Below, one piece after another: positions 27,001 through 35,166 of a DNA stretch of 64,000 nucleotides. Made by a program: the position numbers and the translations under genes. How positions within the stretch are numbered: position 1 is the first letter of the stretch; every line of letters begins with the position of its first letter. The stretch spans positions 124,001-188,000 of the forward strand of contig NZ_ATUF01000003.1 in NCBI RefSeq assembly GCF_000420065.1, written 5' to 3'. Source of the stretch: Varibaculum cambriense DSM 15806. GTDB lineage: Bacteria; Actinomycetota; Actinomycetes; Actinomycetales; Actinomycetaceae. The notes beneath the pieces were generated by a model. It did not search any database, had not been told where the DNA came from, and worked only from the letters and a program-made list of their open reading frames with translations.

Positions 27001-27348
27001 TACCAACTGGTTTTAGAAGCTGCTCTCCTAGGAGGTGATAGCCGATCCCGGCAGATGCTGGCACCACTACTAGCGCAGACACCAGAGCAGATTCAAAGCG
27101 CCAGTTTGATCTATCTGTCCAAGCACAAGCGGAAAGCTAGGGGAGAAACCGACTACGAAGAAATCCCGAAGGAAATGGTGCAAGCCCCATTAACTGAGGA
27201 GCAAAAAGGATTGTTAATAAGCAATATTATCCAGGCGGCAAAAGTGGTTTCCGGGTCGGTATTTCGCGCGGTTGAGAACCAACGCTGTGACCGTTGTTCC
27301 TTGCGTTCTTGCTGTCCTCTACAGGCTGAAGGAGAACAAGTGCTATGA
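24064..27348 (+). CDS. adnA: AdnA: helicase-nuclease subunit (UvrD-like motor plus RecB-type nuclease)
   Basis: 1094 residues. Partner of AdnB in end-resection of double-strand breaks. Walker A GAAGSGKT (residues 41-48), a diverged Walker B (VVDDLQD) and a C-terminal PD-(D/E)XK nuclease with IVDFKTGK (about 955-962). A first Cys (LNECEFRW, about 841) and a terminal trio (CDRCSLRSC, about 1074-1082) resemble the four-Cys iron-sulfur cluster of AddB/RecB-type nucleases. Length and the four-base overlap with the next gene match the mycobacterial adnA-adnB operon. The motor motifs are less canonical than those of AdnB, consistent with AdnA being the accessory motor. Confidence 0.85.
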   Translation: MATFTLRAVPFPVELELPELGEKEKQILGKLQSASSLIVRGAAGSGKTILALAAMEQLFCHHSQIIGIAPSRSRAEYLNTARISRKLPISRPFITPTALAFQVLKDFASARREQLPEPVLLTGSQEDARIHELLSQVDAPWPEYIGSEVRQTDYFCSEIRTLFAACAHWDISAQRLDELGRELAVPEWQAAAVLLSQYEPSFKDNSWDAARMQDRAGQVLGGWEQDAALLSPPQLPEWVVVDDLQDCPASTVRLLTEMGKRGTKIFALYNPDVAVETFRGGYPQGGSYLAEQLNCPQVTLEESFRETSGGLQLTDPLSHQVECDSAREQKFAEFSTVSSQARAIAEYLRYQHLTRQVPWAEMAVIARNRSQIDEIVSLLRGLEIPVNERQRPILFKANHVTGALLSLFTLPGQSELAKQWGRGNPEISSVDEVSWAPSQYLLADKVISPRGKAIRHLLRSPLFSLDSLQMLRLERSLVRAGIGVEAKIEDFYAAIGTPHFPVTQVEMVEGGQIYIRCHQVLTAAIAQLDQPPLVVLDKIWTLLNLEDSWCQRALAGEEFADQALDAVIALVRHAEIWSQRHLNANMSDYCAVLSRQTQAEDVLTDTHGIGSAVALETVFSAAGRTWDTCVIIGMQDGQWPVISERGSLLRSGEISDFLHATALLSPTGKLQLAPGESRSRALERERSLARCALSRARSNILVTVRCDAEDNPSIFFDNLRAHLENSKFSGAQYLGADWDQQLGADTDPENRNRGGHQLFPSLRSLVGHLRGVLAGKTDDATRKKAVETLAYLASQGARFANPDTWRQVGIDNSWWTNPAGLKSAAGRAVISPSALEDLNECEFRWLLSRRGGQKVEATGNAAWGTLVHQIAEEMTDSSLQERLAFFYANWPQETEAFFSRQDGKKREEMVRRLSRYLDDHQTPAVTEISSYAVVSDLAMVAARLDRLEAGEDGIRIVDFKTGKTVPTARELADHLQLACYQLVLEAALLGGDSRSRQMLAPLLAQTPEQIQSASLIYLSKHKRKARGETDYEEIPKEMVQAPLTEEQKGLLISNIIQAAKVVSGSVFRAVENQRCDRCSLRSCCPLQAEGEQVL

Positions 27349-30300
27349 GTAATATCCAACAAGTTAGGTACTCGCCAGCGCAGATAGCTAAAGCCATTGG
27401 GCAGTATCGTCCGAACGCAGATCAAGAAAAAGTTATTACTGCCCCGGTTGATCAACCGATGATGGTCATTGCCGGAGCGGGTGCGGGAAAAACGGCTACC
27501 ATGGCGTTTCGAGTGGTTTACCTGGTGGCCAACGGTTTGGTAGCTCCCGATCGGGTGCTGGGACTAACTTTTTCAAATAAGGCGGATGCAGAACTGGGAA
27601 GCCGCCTGACTGACAATCTGCAGGTTTTGGCAGCCAACCCCGATTTTTCTGAGGTGGCGGAGGTATTAACTGATCCGGAGACCGGCGGCACCATCCTGCC
27701 CGTAACTTCTACCTATAATGCTTTCGCGAATCAGATAGTGCGCCAATATGGTTCTCGACTGGGGATTTCTCCGGCCTGCATACTACTAGATGAGGCACGC
27801 CGCTGGCAGATCATGTATGAGATCGTCAGCACTTGGCCAGGGGATTTGACTACCGATAGCAGTATTGCGACCACGGTCAGTAGGGCTTTAGCTATCGGTT
27901 CTCAGGTACGCGACCAGCTATTGGACATAGCGCAGGTGCGGGCGGGACTAGCCCAGATGCGGGAACTTTATAGCTTAGGCAGGCCGAAAGGAAGATCCCA
28001 GAAACCCAATGCTAATATGCAAAAATTCCTGGATTCTCTAACCCATAGGGGTGAATTGCTGGATATTTTCGCAAGCTATGAGGAATACAAGAAAGAAAAT
28101 GGTTACCTCGAATACGCTGATCAAATCTACTATGCGGCCATGTTGGTTGCGCGTTTCCCAGATATTCGAGGTACGCTGCGGCAACGCTATGACGTGATAC
28201 TGCTTGATGAGTTTCAAGATACTTCAGTGGCGCAGCTGAGACTGTTTTCTACTATTTTTGCTGGTAAAGGAGCTATGGCGGTCGGTGACCCTAATCAGGC
28301 TATCTACGACTGGCGAGGTGCCTCCGAGCTTTCTATGCAAAATTTCTTAACCGAATTTGGAGTTCCGCCTGAAGAAATGACCAGCCATATTCAAGATATG
28401 CCGGTTACCTATCGCAACCGCGAAGCGATTCTAGAGGCAGCCAATCAGGTAGTGGCGCCGTTAAGTAAACTCGCAGCAGGAGAAAAAGCCCAGCAAGTTG
28501 AGCAGCAAATTCGTTCCTTGATTCAGGTGCCTAATCCGGAATATGGATTCGATCCCGCCCCCTCCCCGGAGGTCTTTGCCGCTCCCGCGTCCTCGGTAAA
28601 GGCAAAAGAACTAGTTACTTGTCCGCAAAAGCGAGATGACCCCGGTAAAGTCCATCTCTATTTCGCGCAAGACTGTGAAGAAGAAGCGGAATTAGTGGCA
28701 GATTTTTTTGCCGAGCGCTGGGGTGAAAGAGACAAAATAGCTCTCAAGAATAAGCAGCTCCCACCGCAAAAGCAGGAAAGCCTACCTACCGGAGCAATAC
28801 TGCTGCGTAAGCATTCCCAAGGGCCAGTAATCACTCAGGCTCTGCGTAGACGGGGACTTCCAGTAGAAATTACCGGGGTCGCTGGTCTCATCTATGATCC
28901 GGCAGTTGCCGATGTGATCGCGGCACTGCAAGTATCCGCAGATGCCGGACAAGGCGATTACCTCATGCGACTAATCATTGGGTGCGGCGTTAGCCCGGCA
29001 GATATTGACCTGTTGTGGAGATGGGCGCGGCATTTGGCTAACCCAGATGACATTCCCGATATAAATCCGCAAGCCTTCTTGATGGATGCGTTAGATAACC
29101 TACCGGAAGCGGGATGGACATCTGCGGGAGCCGGTAGCGGATTTAGCGCCGAAGCACATCGCCGCCTGAGTATTCTCCGTGCCCAATTAGCTACGGTGCG
29201 CCGCCATATCCATGACCCGCTCGGTCTATTAGTACAACGCACAATTTTTGCCCTAGGTTTGGATCTCGATGTCAAAATCCGTCCAGATGGGGGAGTGTCT
29301 GAGCGTTGCCTGGCAAGTTTCGTGAAAATTGCCCGCGAATATGAAGCCACCGGAGTTAGCGCAAATCTGCACAGCTTCTTGGATTGGCTCCGGCTTGCTG
29401 ATGAACAAGGCTCCGGCCTCGACATGCCACTACAGGAACCTAACCCGAATGCTATTCAATTGATGACTATCCATGCCGCTAAAGGCTTGGAGTGGACGTG
29501 GGTGGCGATTCCCGGACTCGATGAAAGTCGTACCCACCAGGGAAACCTTCCCAAAGCTCCCTTCAAAGCGGGGAACGGCAAATGTAGTGAATCCTCCTGG
29601 ATTACCGATGTCGCGATGATTCCCTATGACTTGCGTCCCGATAAGGAAGTGCTGCCAACTATTGAGCGTGGCTTGGAAGAAAGCGGTTATGACTTTGAAG
29701 GAGAGGCTTATTCGGATAATCCCAAAGTGCTAGAAAGCTATAAATGTGCCTTGGGCTTTACCTCGCAGTTAGCTGACCGACGTCTAGCCTATGTAGCTTT
29801 TACCCGCGCGGAGTCAGAACTGCTAATTGGTGGCAGTGCGCATACCGCTACCGCCGTCACCGAACGCGTACCCTCCCAATTCTTGGTGGAAATAGATTCC
29901 ACCGGGAAAATGCGCGAACTCCGTAACCGGGAGCCGGCAGGAGATGGCGATGAATGGACGCCCGTACCGAGCGAAATACTCTGGCCGACCTCTCCGTCTG
30001 TGCAGTTATCGCGGCTTTCAAATGCTGCAAACGAGCTGCGGACGCTAATAGATAATGCGCACAGTGATAGCTTGCTGCATAGTTTGCTATCTGCAAAAGA
30101 TACCGAGGAAATACTAGCTTTGGCTGACAGTCATTCTCCTTGGATGCAACAGGCGGTACAGCTAATTCGCGATGAACAAACTGAAAACGAAATTCGCGGC
30201 CAAGTGGAGCTTCCAATTTCCAGCGGTGTTACCAGGGCGCGTCGATTACAAGAGGATCCGGCGGGCTTTGCATTGAGTCAGCGGCGTCCGCTGCCAGAAT

Positions 30301-30833
30301 TTCCTACCGGAGGCGCTACTTTAGGGACTTTATTCCACGAATGGGTAGATCAGGAACTGCGGGGATCTGTTTATTCCTTGCCCCAGGATTTAGATAAAGG
30401 GCTGGCCAAATCGCTACGGAGATTACAACAGAAATGGAAATCTGGAACCGTACACCCTGATCGCGGTTGGGAATATCTGGAATCCGAGATTGAATTTGCG
30501 GCGCCGCTGGCGACAAAGCTCGTCGCCCGCATTGATGCGATTATGCGTAACCCCGCTACCGGTAAACCCGCGATTATTGACTGGAAAACCGATTCGTTAA
30601 TCTTTGATAGTTCCGGCAAGATTGCCGCCGAGAGCGAAGAGAAGGTGGCAAACTATATGCGGCAAATCAATACCTATCGCTTGGTTTACGCTGATTCGCT
30701 GGGGTTGCGCTTGGAAGATGTGGAGGCGGCACTTTATTTTGTACGCTACGACTTACTATGCCACCTGGACGATTGGAGTGAGCGTCTGAACCTTCCCCAA
30801 AAACTCGAAGAGCTATTTCCGGAGCTGATTTAA
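27345..30833 (+). CDS. adnB: AdnB: lead helicase-nuclease subunit
   Basis: 1162 residues. UvrD/Rep-type superfamily 1 motor with Walker A GAGAGKT (about 45-51), TFSNKADAEL (Ia), LLDEFQDTS (II), GDPNQAIYDWRGA (III), MTIHAAKGLEWTWV (V) and YVAFTRAESEL (VI). A C-terminal RecB-type nuclease follows (IIDWKTD, about 1076-1082). ATGA overlap with adnA implies translational coupling and a 1:1 complex. All motor motifs look intact, as expected for the driving subunit. No RecBCD genes are visible in the window. Confidence 0.88.
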   Translation: MSNIQQVRYSPAQIAKAIGQYRPNADQEKVITAPVDQPMMVIAGAGAGKTATMAFRVVYLVANGLVAPDRVLGLTFSNKADAELGSRLTDNLQVLAANPDFSEVAEVLTDPETGGTILPVTSTYNAFANQIVRQYGSRLGISPACILLDEARRWQIMYEIVSTWPGDLTTDSSIATTVSRALAIGSQVRDQLLDIAQVRAGLAQMRELYSLGRPKGRSQKPNANMQKFLDSLTHRGELLDIFASYEEYKKENGYLEYADQIYYAAMLVARFPDIRGTLRQRYDVILLDEFQDTSVAQLRLFSTIFAGKGAMAVGDPNQAIYDWRGASELSMQNFLTEFGVPPEEMTSHIQDMPVTYRNREAILEAANQVVAPLSKLAAGEKAQQVEQQIRSLIQVPNPEYGFDPAPSPEVFAAPASSVKAKELVTCPQKRDDPGKVHLYFAQDCEEEAELVADFFAERWGERDKIALKNKQLPPQKQESLPTGAILLRKHSQGPVITQALRRRGLPVEITGVAGLIYDPAVADVIAALQVSADAGQGDYLMRLIIGCGVSPADIDLLWRWARHLANPDDIPDINPQAFLMDALDNLPEAGWTSAGAGSGFSAEAHRRLSILRAQLATVRRHIHDPLGLLVQRTIFALGLDLDVKIRPDGGVSERCLASFVKIAREYEATGVSANLHSFLDWLRLADEQGSGLDMPLQEPNPNAIQLMTIHAAKGLEWTWVAIPGLDESRTHQGNLPKAPFKAGNGKCSESSWITDVAMIPYDLRPDKEVLPTIERGLEESGYDFEGEAYSDNPKVLESYKCALGFTSQLADRRLAYVAFTRAESELLIGGSAHTATAVTERVPSQFLVEIDSTGKMRELRNREPAGDGDEWTPVPSEILWPTSPSVQLSRLSNAANELRTLIDNAHSDSLLHSLLSAKDTEEILALADSHSPWMQQAVQLIRDEQTENEIRGQVELPISSGVTRARRLQEDPAGFALSQRRPLPEFPTGGATLGTLFHEWVDQELRGSVYSLPQDLDKGLAKSLRRLQQKWKSGTVHPDRGWEYLESEIEFAAPLATKLVARIDAIMRNPATGKPAIIDWKTDSLIFDSSGKIAAESEEKVANYMRQINTYRLVYADSLGLRLEDVEAALYFVRYDLLCHLDDWSERLNLPQKLEELFPELI

Positions 30834-30848
30834 GCGTTCTAGGAATAT

Positions 30849-31940
30849 CTACTCGTTTTCGTTAGCTGATGAGCCAGCAGCCACGGGTTCGTCCTCGTCT
30901 GCGGATTCTTCCTTAGTCGCTAGCGGCTGAGCAGCAGCAGGGGAGTTTTCCGGGTCATCGCTGGTGGTGTCTTCTGGGGTCTCTAGATTTTTCTGGGTAG
31001 ATTCATCGCGGAGGACGGGCAACAACCCGGTACTATCTAGGGTGTCTGCTAGCTGCGAGATTAACTCGCGAGCGTCGGTGATGATGTCTTCACTATTTTG
31101 GTGTACCCCGTGCATGAGCCATTCCAAGAGCACTAACTCCGAATTAAGCTCAATTCGCGCGTTAAGCTGGGGATCTTCGTAAAGCCGGAGTTTTCGATAC
31201 TCCTCTAGGACGGTTTTGGCGAATTCGTCTGAAGATGAGGAAACTACCCAGGCTAAGTCGCGGGCAGGATCGCCGAATCTTGCCTGTCCGAATCCGGTGA
31301 GGCCACTGATAACTTCTTTGTCTATATATAGGTAGTTTTCTTGTAAATCCGCGTGGATAAAAGCACTTGCGAAACGCCAGAGGGAAATATCTTCTAAGCG
31401 TTCCTCCCAACGTTGCCACAGCCGGGGCGGTACGGCGTGGGTAGGGGCGGCTTCGTCTAACAAACTTAGCCAGCGTCTGCGAATCTGGTCAGCAGAAAAA
31501 GTTGGCCGCTCGGCGGCCTGTAGAACCCGAGCCGGAAGCTCATGCAGAGCAGCTAGCGCGGCCCCGAGGGAGGCGGCAAGTTTATCTGAAACCGTTAGAT
31601 CTTCTGCGCGAGCGGGCCGGCCAGGGAAAGCGGGATGAACGAGGGCGTGCTTTCCACCCACTATCCGTACCGTGTGGGATGGCCAGGGTAGGCAGAAGGG
31701 CAGGCGCGCGCCATCATGGGAGAGCGCCTGCATAATCTGAGTTTGGGTTTGTAGCTGATTGTCAGCATGCTCAGTGGTAGGGCAGTTGACTAGCCACTTG
31801 CGTTCAGCGGTATCTTGAACTGCGCATACCCGTAGATCTTCGGTTTTAAATCGGGGTGAGCATAGCGAAACGAAGTCGGTTTCGGGTAGCGCAGCGGCGG
31901 CCATTGCGGCTAGGGGAAGGAAATCATCCATGTCATTCAC
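30849..31940 (-). CDS. Aminoglycoside-phosphotransferase-fold protein with altered metal site
   Basis: 363 residues. APH/choline-kinase fold; the catalytic loop is present as HADLQENY (HxDxxxxN). The segment that normally carries the metal-binding Asp (consensus like GVIDW, the DFG equivalent) reads GLTGFGQ, so the Asp is replaced by Gly, while the following FGDPARDLAW is normal. It may be an inactive or atypical kinase. The last ~60 residues are acidic and low-complexity (Glu/Asp/Ala/Ser). The GTG start has TAACCT six bases upstream (leaderless). It is convergent with adnB, 15 bases apart. Substrate unknown; an antibiotic-resistance role should not be assumed. Confidence 0.75.
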   Translation of the reverse strand: MNDMDDFLPLAAMAAAALPETDFVSLCSPRFKTEDLRVCAVQDTAERKWLVNCPTTEHADNQLQTQTQIMQALSHDGARLPFCLPWPSHTVRIVGGKHALVHPAFPGRPARAEDLTVSDKLAASLGAALAALHELPARVLQAAERPTFSADQIRRRWLSLLDEAAPTHAVPPRLWQRWEERLEDISLWRFASAFIHADLQENYLYIDKEVISGLTGFGQARFGDPARDLAWVVSSSSDEFAKTVLEEYRKLRLYEDPQLNARIELNSELVLLEWLMHGVHQNSEDIITDARELISQLADTLDSTGLLPVLRDESTQKNLETPEDTTSDDPENSPAAAQPLATKEESADEDEPVAAGSSANENE

Positions 31941-31946
31941 GGTTTT

Positions 31947-31952
31947 AGGTTA
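31947..31952 (-). promoter_or_regulatory. Leaderless -10 element of the APH-like gene
   Basis: On the minus strand TAACCT (31952-31947) is six bases before GTG 31940, with no ribosome binding site. Confidence 0.45.
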
Positions 31953-32205
31953 TCAACTAAGCCACGTTTGTGGGTTGAAGCAACCGGAATAGCTCCATTT
32001 TCGGCTGACCTATATATAGGTAGAGAGCGAAATCTTAAGAGAGAATATTAGGAACCTGGTGTGTTTACCTCTCCCGGAAGAAGTAAGGCGGTGCACGCCG
32101 GGAAGATTTTGTGTGGCGCTAGGCACTAAAAGATTTGAAGTGATGAAAAAGTTATTAAATCTAGGTCACAGATTGTAGAGTCTGAGGAAGAAAAACCTGG
32201 GTGCT

Positions 32206-32235
32206 GCCAATACTTACCGGCCGGTAAGTATTGGC
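32206..32235. promoter_or_regulatory. 30-bp perfect palindrome, TetR-type operator candidate
   Basis: The half-site is GCCAATACTTACCGG followed directly by its exact complement, without spacer. Core ACTTACCGG/CCGGTAAGT is in the style of TetR-family operators. No TetR gene is adjacent. A perfect palindrome of this length without loop is a better protein site than an RNA terminator, and no T-run follows. Confidence 0.7.
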
Positions 32236-32255
32236 GTTACAATTTCGTTACAATT
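32235..32255 (+). repeat. Direct repeats CGTTACAATT
   Basis: Two identical 10-base copies (32235-32244 and 32246-32255), one base apart, giving an 11-bp period, abutting the 30-bp palindrome. The one-turn spacing suggests side-by-side binding of a regulator. Confidence 0.45.
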
Positions 32256-32333
32256 AATAATCTGTCTAACGCTGCAGGTCAAAGAGGCTTATTGGAAGTT
32301 GGTCTACTTTCCACCGCATAAGTTTTTGAGAAT

Positions 32334-32349
32334 TGTGACACGCATCACC
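32334..32349 (+). promoter_or_regulatory. CRP/FNR-family-like binding site
   Basis: TGTGA-CACGCA-TCACC matches the TGTGA-N6-TCACA consensus at nine of ten positions. Its centre is about 62 bases upstream of the start expected from the -10 TAATAT at 32392-32397, the classical class I activator position. Confidence 0.5.
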
Positions 32350-32369
32350 CGTAAATTAGAGCAATTAGC

Positions 32370-32397
32370 TTGCTTTCATTTGACCGGGTGGTAATAT
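32370..32397 (+). promoter_or_regulatory. Promoter of the small secreted protein gene
   Basis: TTGCTT (32370-32375), 16-base spacer, TAATAT (32392-32397). The predicted start near 32404 gives a short leader with GAGGGAG before the ATG at 32440. Confidence 0.45.
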
Positions 32398-32439
32398 TAA
32401 TACCAACAAGAAAGAATTCAGGTCGTGAGGGAGACTGAA

Positions 32440-32763
32440 ATGGACAAGGGAACTTCGATCAAGAAGATGGCCGCGTGCGGAATCGCTGCGGCAGCGTTGA
32501 TTCCTGCTGGCGTGCTCACCGCACAGGCTGCCGAAGGGCTGTCCAATGAGGGCGTTGAGACCACCGTTCAGATTCAGGCTCGTACGACCGAGGTTAGCGG
32601 CAACCTAACCGCTAACGATGTTGATGCTACGGCCTATGCGGCCAACAATCTCTCCGCGATTGACCGCATGGGCGGCGCCGGCTCCCTCGCCGGAATTGTT
32701 ATCTTGGGCGGTATCGGTGCAGCCGGTGCTATTAGCCTTACACGTTCCTTTATGATCGGGTAG
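32440..32763 (+). CDS. Small secreted or membrane-anchored protein of unknown function
   Basis: 107 residues. A signal peptide is clear (KK start, hydrophobic core, cleavage expected after LTAQA). The mature part of about 75 residues has a polar middle rich in Thr, Asn and Asp, then a Gly-rich hydrophobic C-terminus (GGAGSLAGIVILGGIGAAG) that could be a membrane segment or glycine-zipper helix. I recognise no family. ATG 32440 is used because GGGAG lies seven bases upstream; a GTG five codons earlier is out of reach of a good site. Elaborate upstream control elements and a strong terminator suggest a highly expressed, regulated single gene. Confidence 0.7.
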   Translation: MDKGTSIKKMAACGIAAAALIPAGVLTAQAAEGLSNEGVETTVQIQARTTEVSGNLTANDVDATAYAANNLSAIDRMGGAGSLAGIVILGGIGAAGAISLTRSFMIG

Positions 32764-32781
32764 ATCCTCTTACTACCTGAG

Positions 32782-32814
32782 AAACCCCGGGCATCCCTCA
32801 ACTGCCCGGGGTTT
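32782..32814 (+). terminator. Rho-independent terminator
   Basis: Stem AAACCCCGGGCA / TGCCCGGGGTTT with a 9-base loop, followed by further T residues (TTTTTTG), directly after the small secreted gene. Confidence 0.9.
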
Positions 32815-32973
32815 TTTGTACCCGGAAAAAGGGGTGGAAATAAACATAAGTTTTATGTTGGGGGGACTTTCTCCGTTTTTGGGATCCTGCGGAATAAGGA
32901 TTGCTGACTCGGCCTGGTATTGTCTCTTAGCTCCGGGATGGCACTGATAGGATAAAAGCAAAAAGGACTTTAG

Positions 32974-33474
32974 ATGGTTTCCTCTCAAATAGATCCATTT
33001 GCGCCGGCAGGAGTGAAGTTTCGTCCGGTTTCCCTGGAACTTATTAAGGTACGCCTAGCAGCGGTCGCACTCGTTCTGGTTTGCTTCATAGCCGTGGCGA
33101 TAATTCTTTTTTTCGTCCTCCCCGAAAAGTGGATCGGTCTAATATTGATCGCGCTGGTGCTGGCAATAGCCCTCTGGCTGATATGGCTAATTCCACGGCA
33201 AGTGCGCGCTATGGGCTGGGCAGTTACGGGAACTGACTTGCAGATTCGCAAAGGGATTATGTTCAAGTCCTTAACTGTGGTTCCCTTGGGCAGACTGCAG
33301 TATGTAGACGTAGAAGAAGGCCCCGTCGCCCGTCATTTTGGGATCGCGCAGGTAAAACTGCATACTGCCTCCGCGTCGACAGACGCAGAATTGCCGGGAA
33401 TTCCGCGTGAACAGGCCGCGCAACTGCGGGAAGAGATTTCTGAACTTGCCGAAACCAATCTTGAGGGTATTTAG
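32974..33474 (+). CDS. PH-domain (bPH2/YdbS-like) membrane protein
   Basis: 166 residues. Two adjacent membrane helices (about residues 24-72) are followed by a bacterial PH-like domain type 2 with the typical start VTGTDLQIRKGIMFKSLTVVPLGRLQYVDVEEGP. Homologues (YdbS/YdbT, DUF304) are membrane proteins of uncertain function, sometimes linked to bacteriocin or envelope stress tolerance. The gene abuts the next, larger PH-domain gene (stop then ATG with no gap), so they are co-translated and probably interact. Confidence 0.85.
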   Translation: MVSSQIDPFAPAGVKFRPVSLELIKVRLAAVALVLVCFIAVAIILFFVLPEKWIGLILIALVLAIALWLIWLIPRQVRAMGWAVTGTDLQIRKGIMFKSLTVVPLGRLQYVDVEEGPVARHFGIAQVKLHTASASTDAELPGIPREQAAQLREEISELAETNLEGI

Positions 33475-35157
33475 ATGGGCGATCAATACCAGGCATTAAC
33501 AAATGAAAACTCTTCGGGATATTCCGAGGACAACACTGCTACAGCTGATAACAGACAGCATTCCCTGACCGTGGCCGATGCTGTTAGTGCCCCTGCCGGT
33601 CGAGCAGAAGAATCTACTTGGCGACGAGTACACTGGCTCACCCCGCTCCTGCAAGTGTGGCAGGCTCTGGTGATCATCGTGGTAGTCGTCCTAACCCAGT
33701 CGCTCAATAACGTGATCATGCTGATCAAGAACCTCCGGGAAAACGTACCGGGACATCCGGGGATATTGCTGCTAGTGATTGCGGTACCGCTGGCGATGCT
33801 AGCGCTGTTAATCATCTACCTGTATTTCGCTTGGCGAGCGACCTCTTGGAAAATAACCGCTACCGACGTGCAGTATCGCCGCGGGATTTTCTTTAAAAAG
33901 CACCGGAAGATTCCCCTAGATCGAGTGCAATCAGTAGATGTCTATCGGCCGTTAGCTGCCCGTATATTTGGCTTGGGAGCCTTGCGTGTGGAGTCGGCAG
34001 GTGGGCAAGGCTCCCGGGTAGAAATACAGTTCCTCGCCAACAAATATTTAGATCGAGCACGCCGGGAGGTAGTTGCTCGCATAGCTGGGCGTTCCCTCAC
34101 TGATGAAACCTCTCATCAGACGGGAGCTGAAGGCTTGGTCGGCACGGATCTTTTTGCCGAGGACGATTATCACTTAGCCGCAGACGAGTATGAAGTCTAT
34201 CGGGTTTCACCAGGACGCCTGATAGCCTCAGTGCTGCTGACTTCCGAAGTTGTTTGGCTGCTAATAATGTCACTAATTGTAGTAATCTGCGTGGTCGTTC
34301 TTTTCTTTATGGCGGATCTGACTGTGGAGGGGATAGCCGTGGGGAGTATTATTCCCACCATTATTTCCATTGGAATTATTCCCCTAATGATACTGTCTTA
34401 TGCCTGGTCACGTTTTAACTCCGGTTTCAATTTCAGTGCCAACATTACCCATGACGGTATCCGGGTCACCTCGGGTCTGCTTGCGCTCAAATCCCAGACT
34501 TTGCCACCGGGACGGATTCACGCAATTCGTTTTCTACAACCTTTATTGTGGCGACCTTTTGGCTGGTGGCAAGCTGAAGTTACCCTCGCCGGTCACGGCG
34601 TGGAAACCAGTGGCAACCAAAAGAAGCAAGCTGCCGATAACCTGCTGTTGCCAGTAGGAACTCTAGAGCAGGCAAAAATAATTTTAGAAATGGCGATTCG
34701 GGATTTAGGGATTAACGAGGGCGCAGAAAGGGAAAAGCTGCTGCAGGAGGCTTTTGACGGTACGAACTCAGATTCGGTTGCCTCTTTCACTACCATTGCT
34801 AAAAAAGCCCAGATAATGGATCCTTTCGCCCGTTTTCGCCGTGCCTTTGCTGTTACCGACACCGTGCTGATCTACCGTGATGGATGGATACGGCGCAAAG
34901 TTACCTTTGCGCCCCACGAACGCGCGCAATCGGTAACTACCAGCGCTGGTCCCGTGCAGCGGCATCTGGGAGTGGCCGGGGTGCGCCTAGACCTGGTACC
35001 CGGCACTGCCACTATGAAGGTTAAGCATCTAGATGCACAGGTGGCAGCTCAGTTAGCTAAGGACGAACTGGCCGCCTCGAAAGTGCGCTCCCGGGTGGAA
35101 CCAAACGCCCAGTGGGCGGAACGCATGCTGCAAACCCTCCGCCCCATAGGACAGTAA
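33475..35157 (+). CDS. Large PH-domain (bPH2/YdbT-like) membrane protein
   Basis: 560 residues with three bPH2 repeats: one around ITATDVQYRRGIFFKKHRKIPLDRVQSVDV (about 125-155), one around ITHDGIRVTSGLLALKSQTLPPGRIHAI (about 322-350) and one near YRDGWIRRKVTFAPHERAQSV (about 463-485). Two pairs of membrane helices lie before the first and second repeats (about 55-120 and 250-310). Layout matches the YdbS-YdbT pair found in many Gram-positives. The precise function is unknown. Confidence 0.85.
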   Translation: MGDQYQALTNENSSGYSEDNTATADNRQHSLTVADAVSAPAGRAEESTWRRVHWLTPLLQVWQALVIIVVVVLTQSLNNVIMLIKNLRENVPGHPGILLLVIAVPLAMLALLIIYLYFAWRATSWKITATDVQYRRGIFFKKHRKIPLDRVQSVDVYRPLAARIFGLGALRVESAGGQGSRVEIQFLANKYLDRARREVVARIAGRSLTDETSHQTGAEGLVGTDLFAEDDYHLAADEYEVYRVSPGRLIASVLLTSEVVWLLIMSLIVVICVVVLFFMADLTVEGIAVGSIIPTIISIGIIPLMILSYAWSRFNSGFNFSANITHDGIRVTSGLLALKSQTLPPGRIHAIRFLQPLLWRPFGWWQAEVTLAGHGVETSGNQKKQAADNLLLPVGTLEQAKIILEMAIRDLGINEGAEREKLLQEAFDGTNSDSVASFTTIAKKAQIMDPFARFRRAFAVTDTVLIYRDGWIRRKVTFAPHERAQSVTTSAGPVQRHLGVAGVRLDLVPGTATMKVKHLDAQVAAQLAKDELAASKVRSRVEPNAQWAERMLQTLRPIGQ

Positions 35158-35166
35158 TTGCGTCAC

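Larger units (their letters stand above)
31953..32439. other. Large regulatory intergenic region between divergent genes
   Basis: About 490 bases without an open frame I can support. It is AT-rich and holds a 30-bp perfect palindrome (32206-32235), two 10-bp direct repeats (32235-32255), a CRP/FNR-like site (32334-32349) and the promoter of the small secreted gene. The first 250 bases show nothing definite apart from short AT tracts. Confidence 0.6.

Noticed and set aside
30849-31940. Annotation as an aminoglycoside or macrolide resistance phosphotransferase.
   Set aside because: Only the fold supports it; the metal-binding Asp is replaced and the neighbours are core DNA-repair genes.
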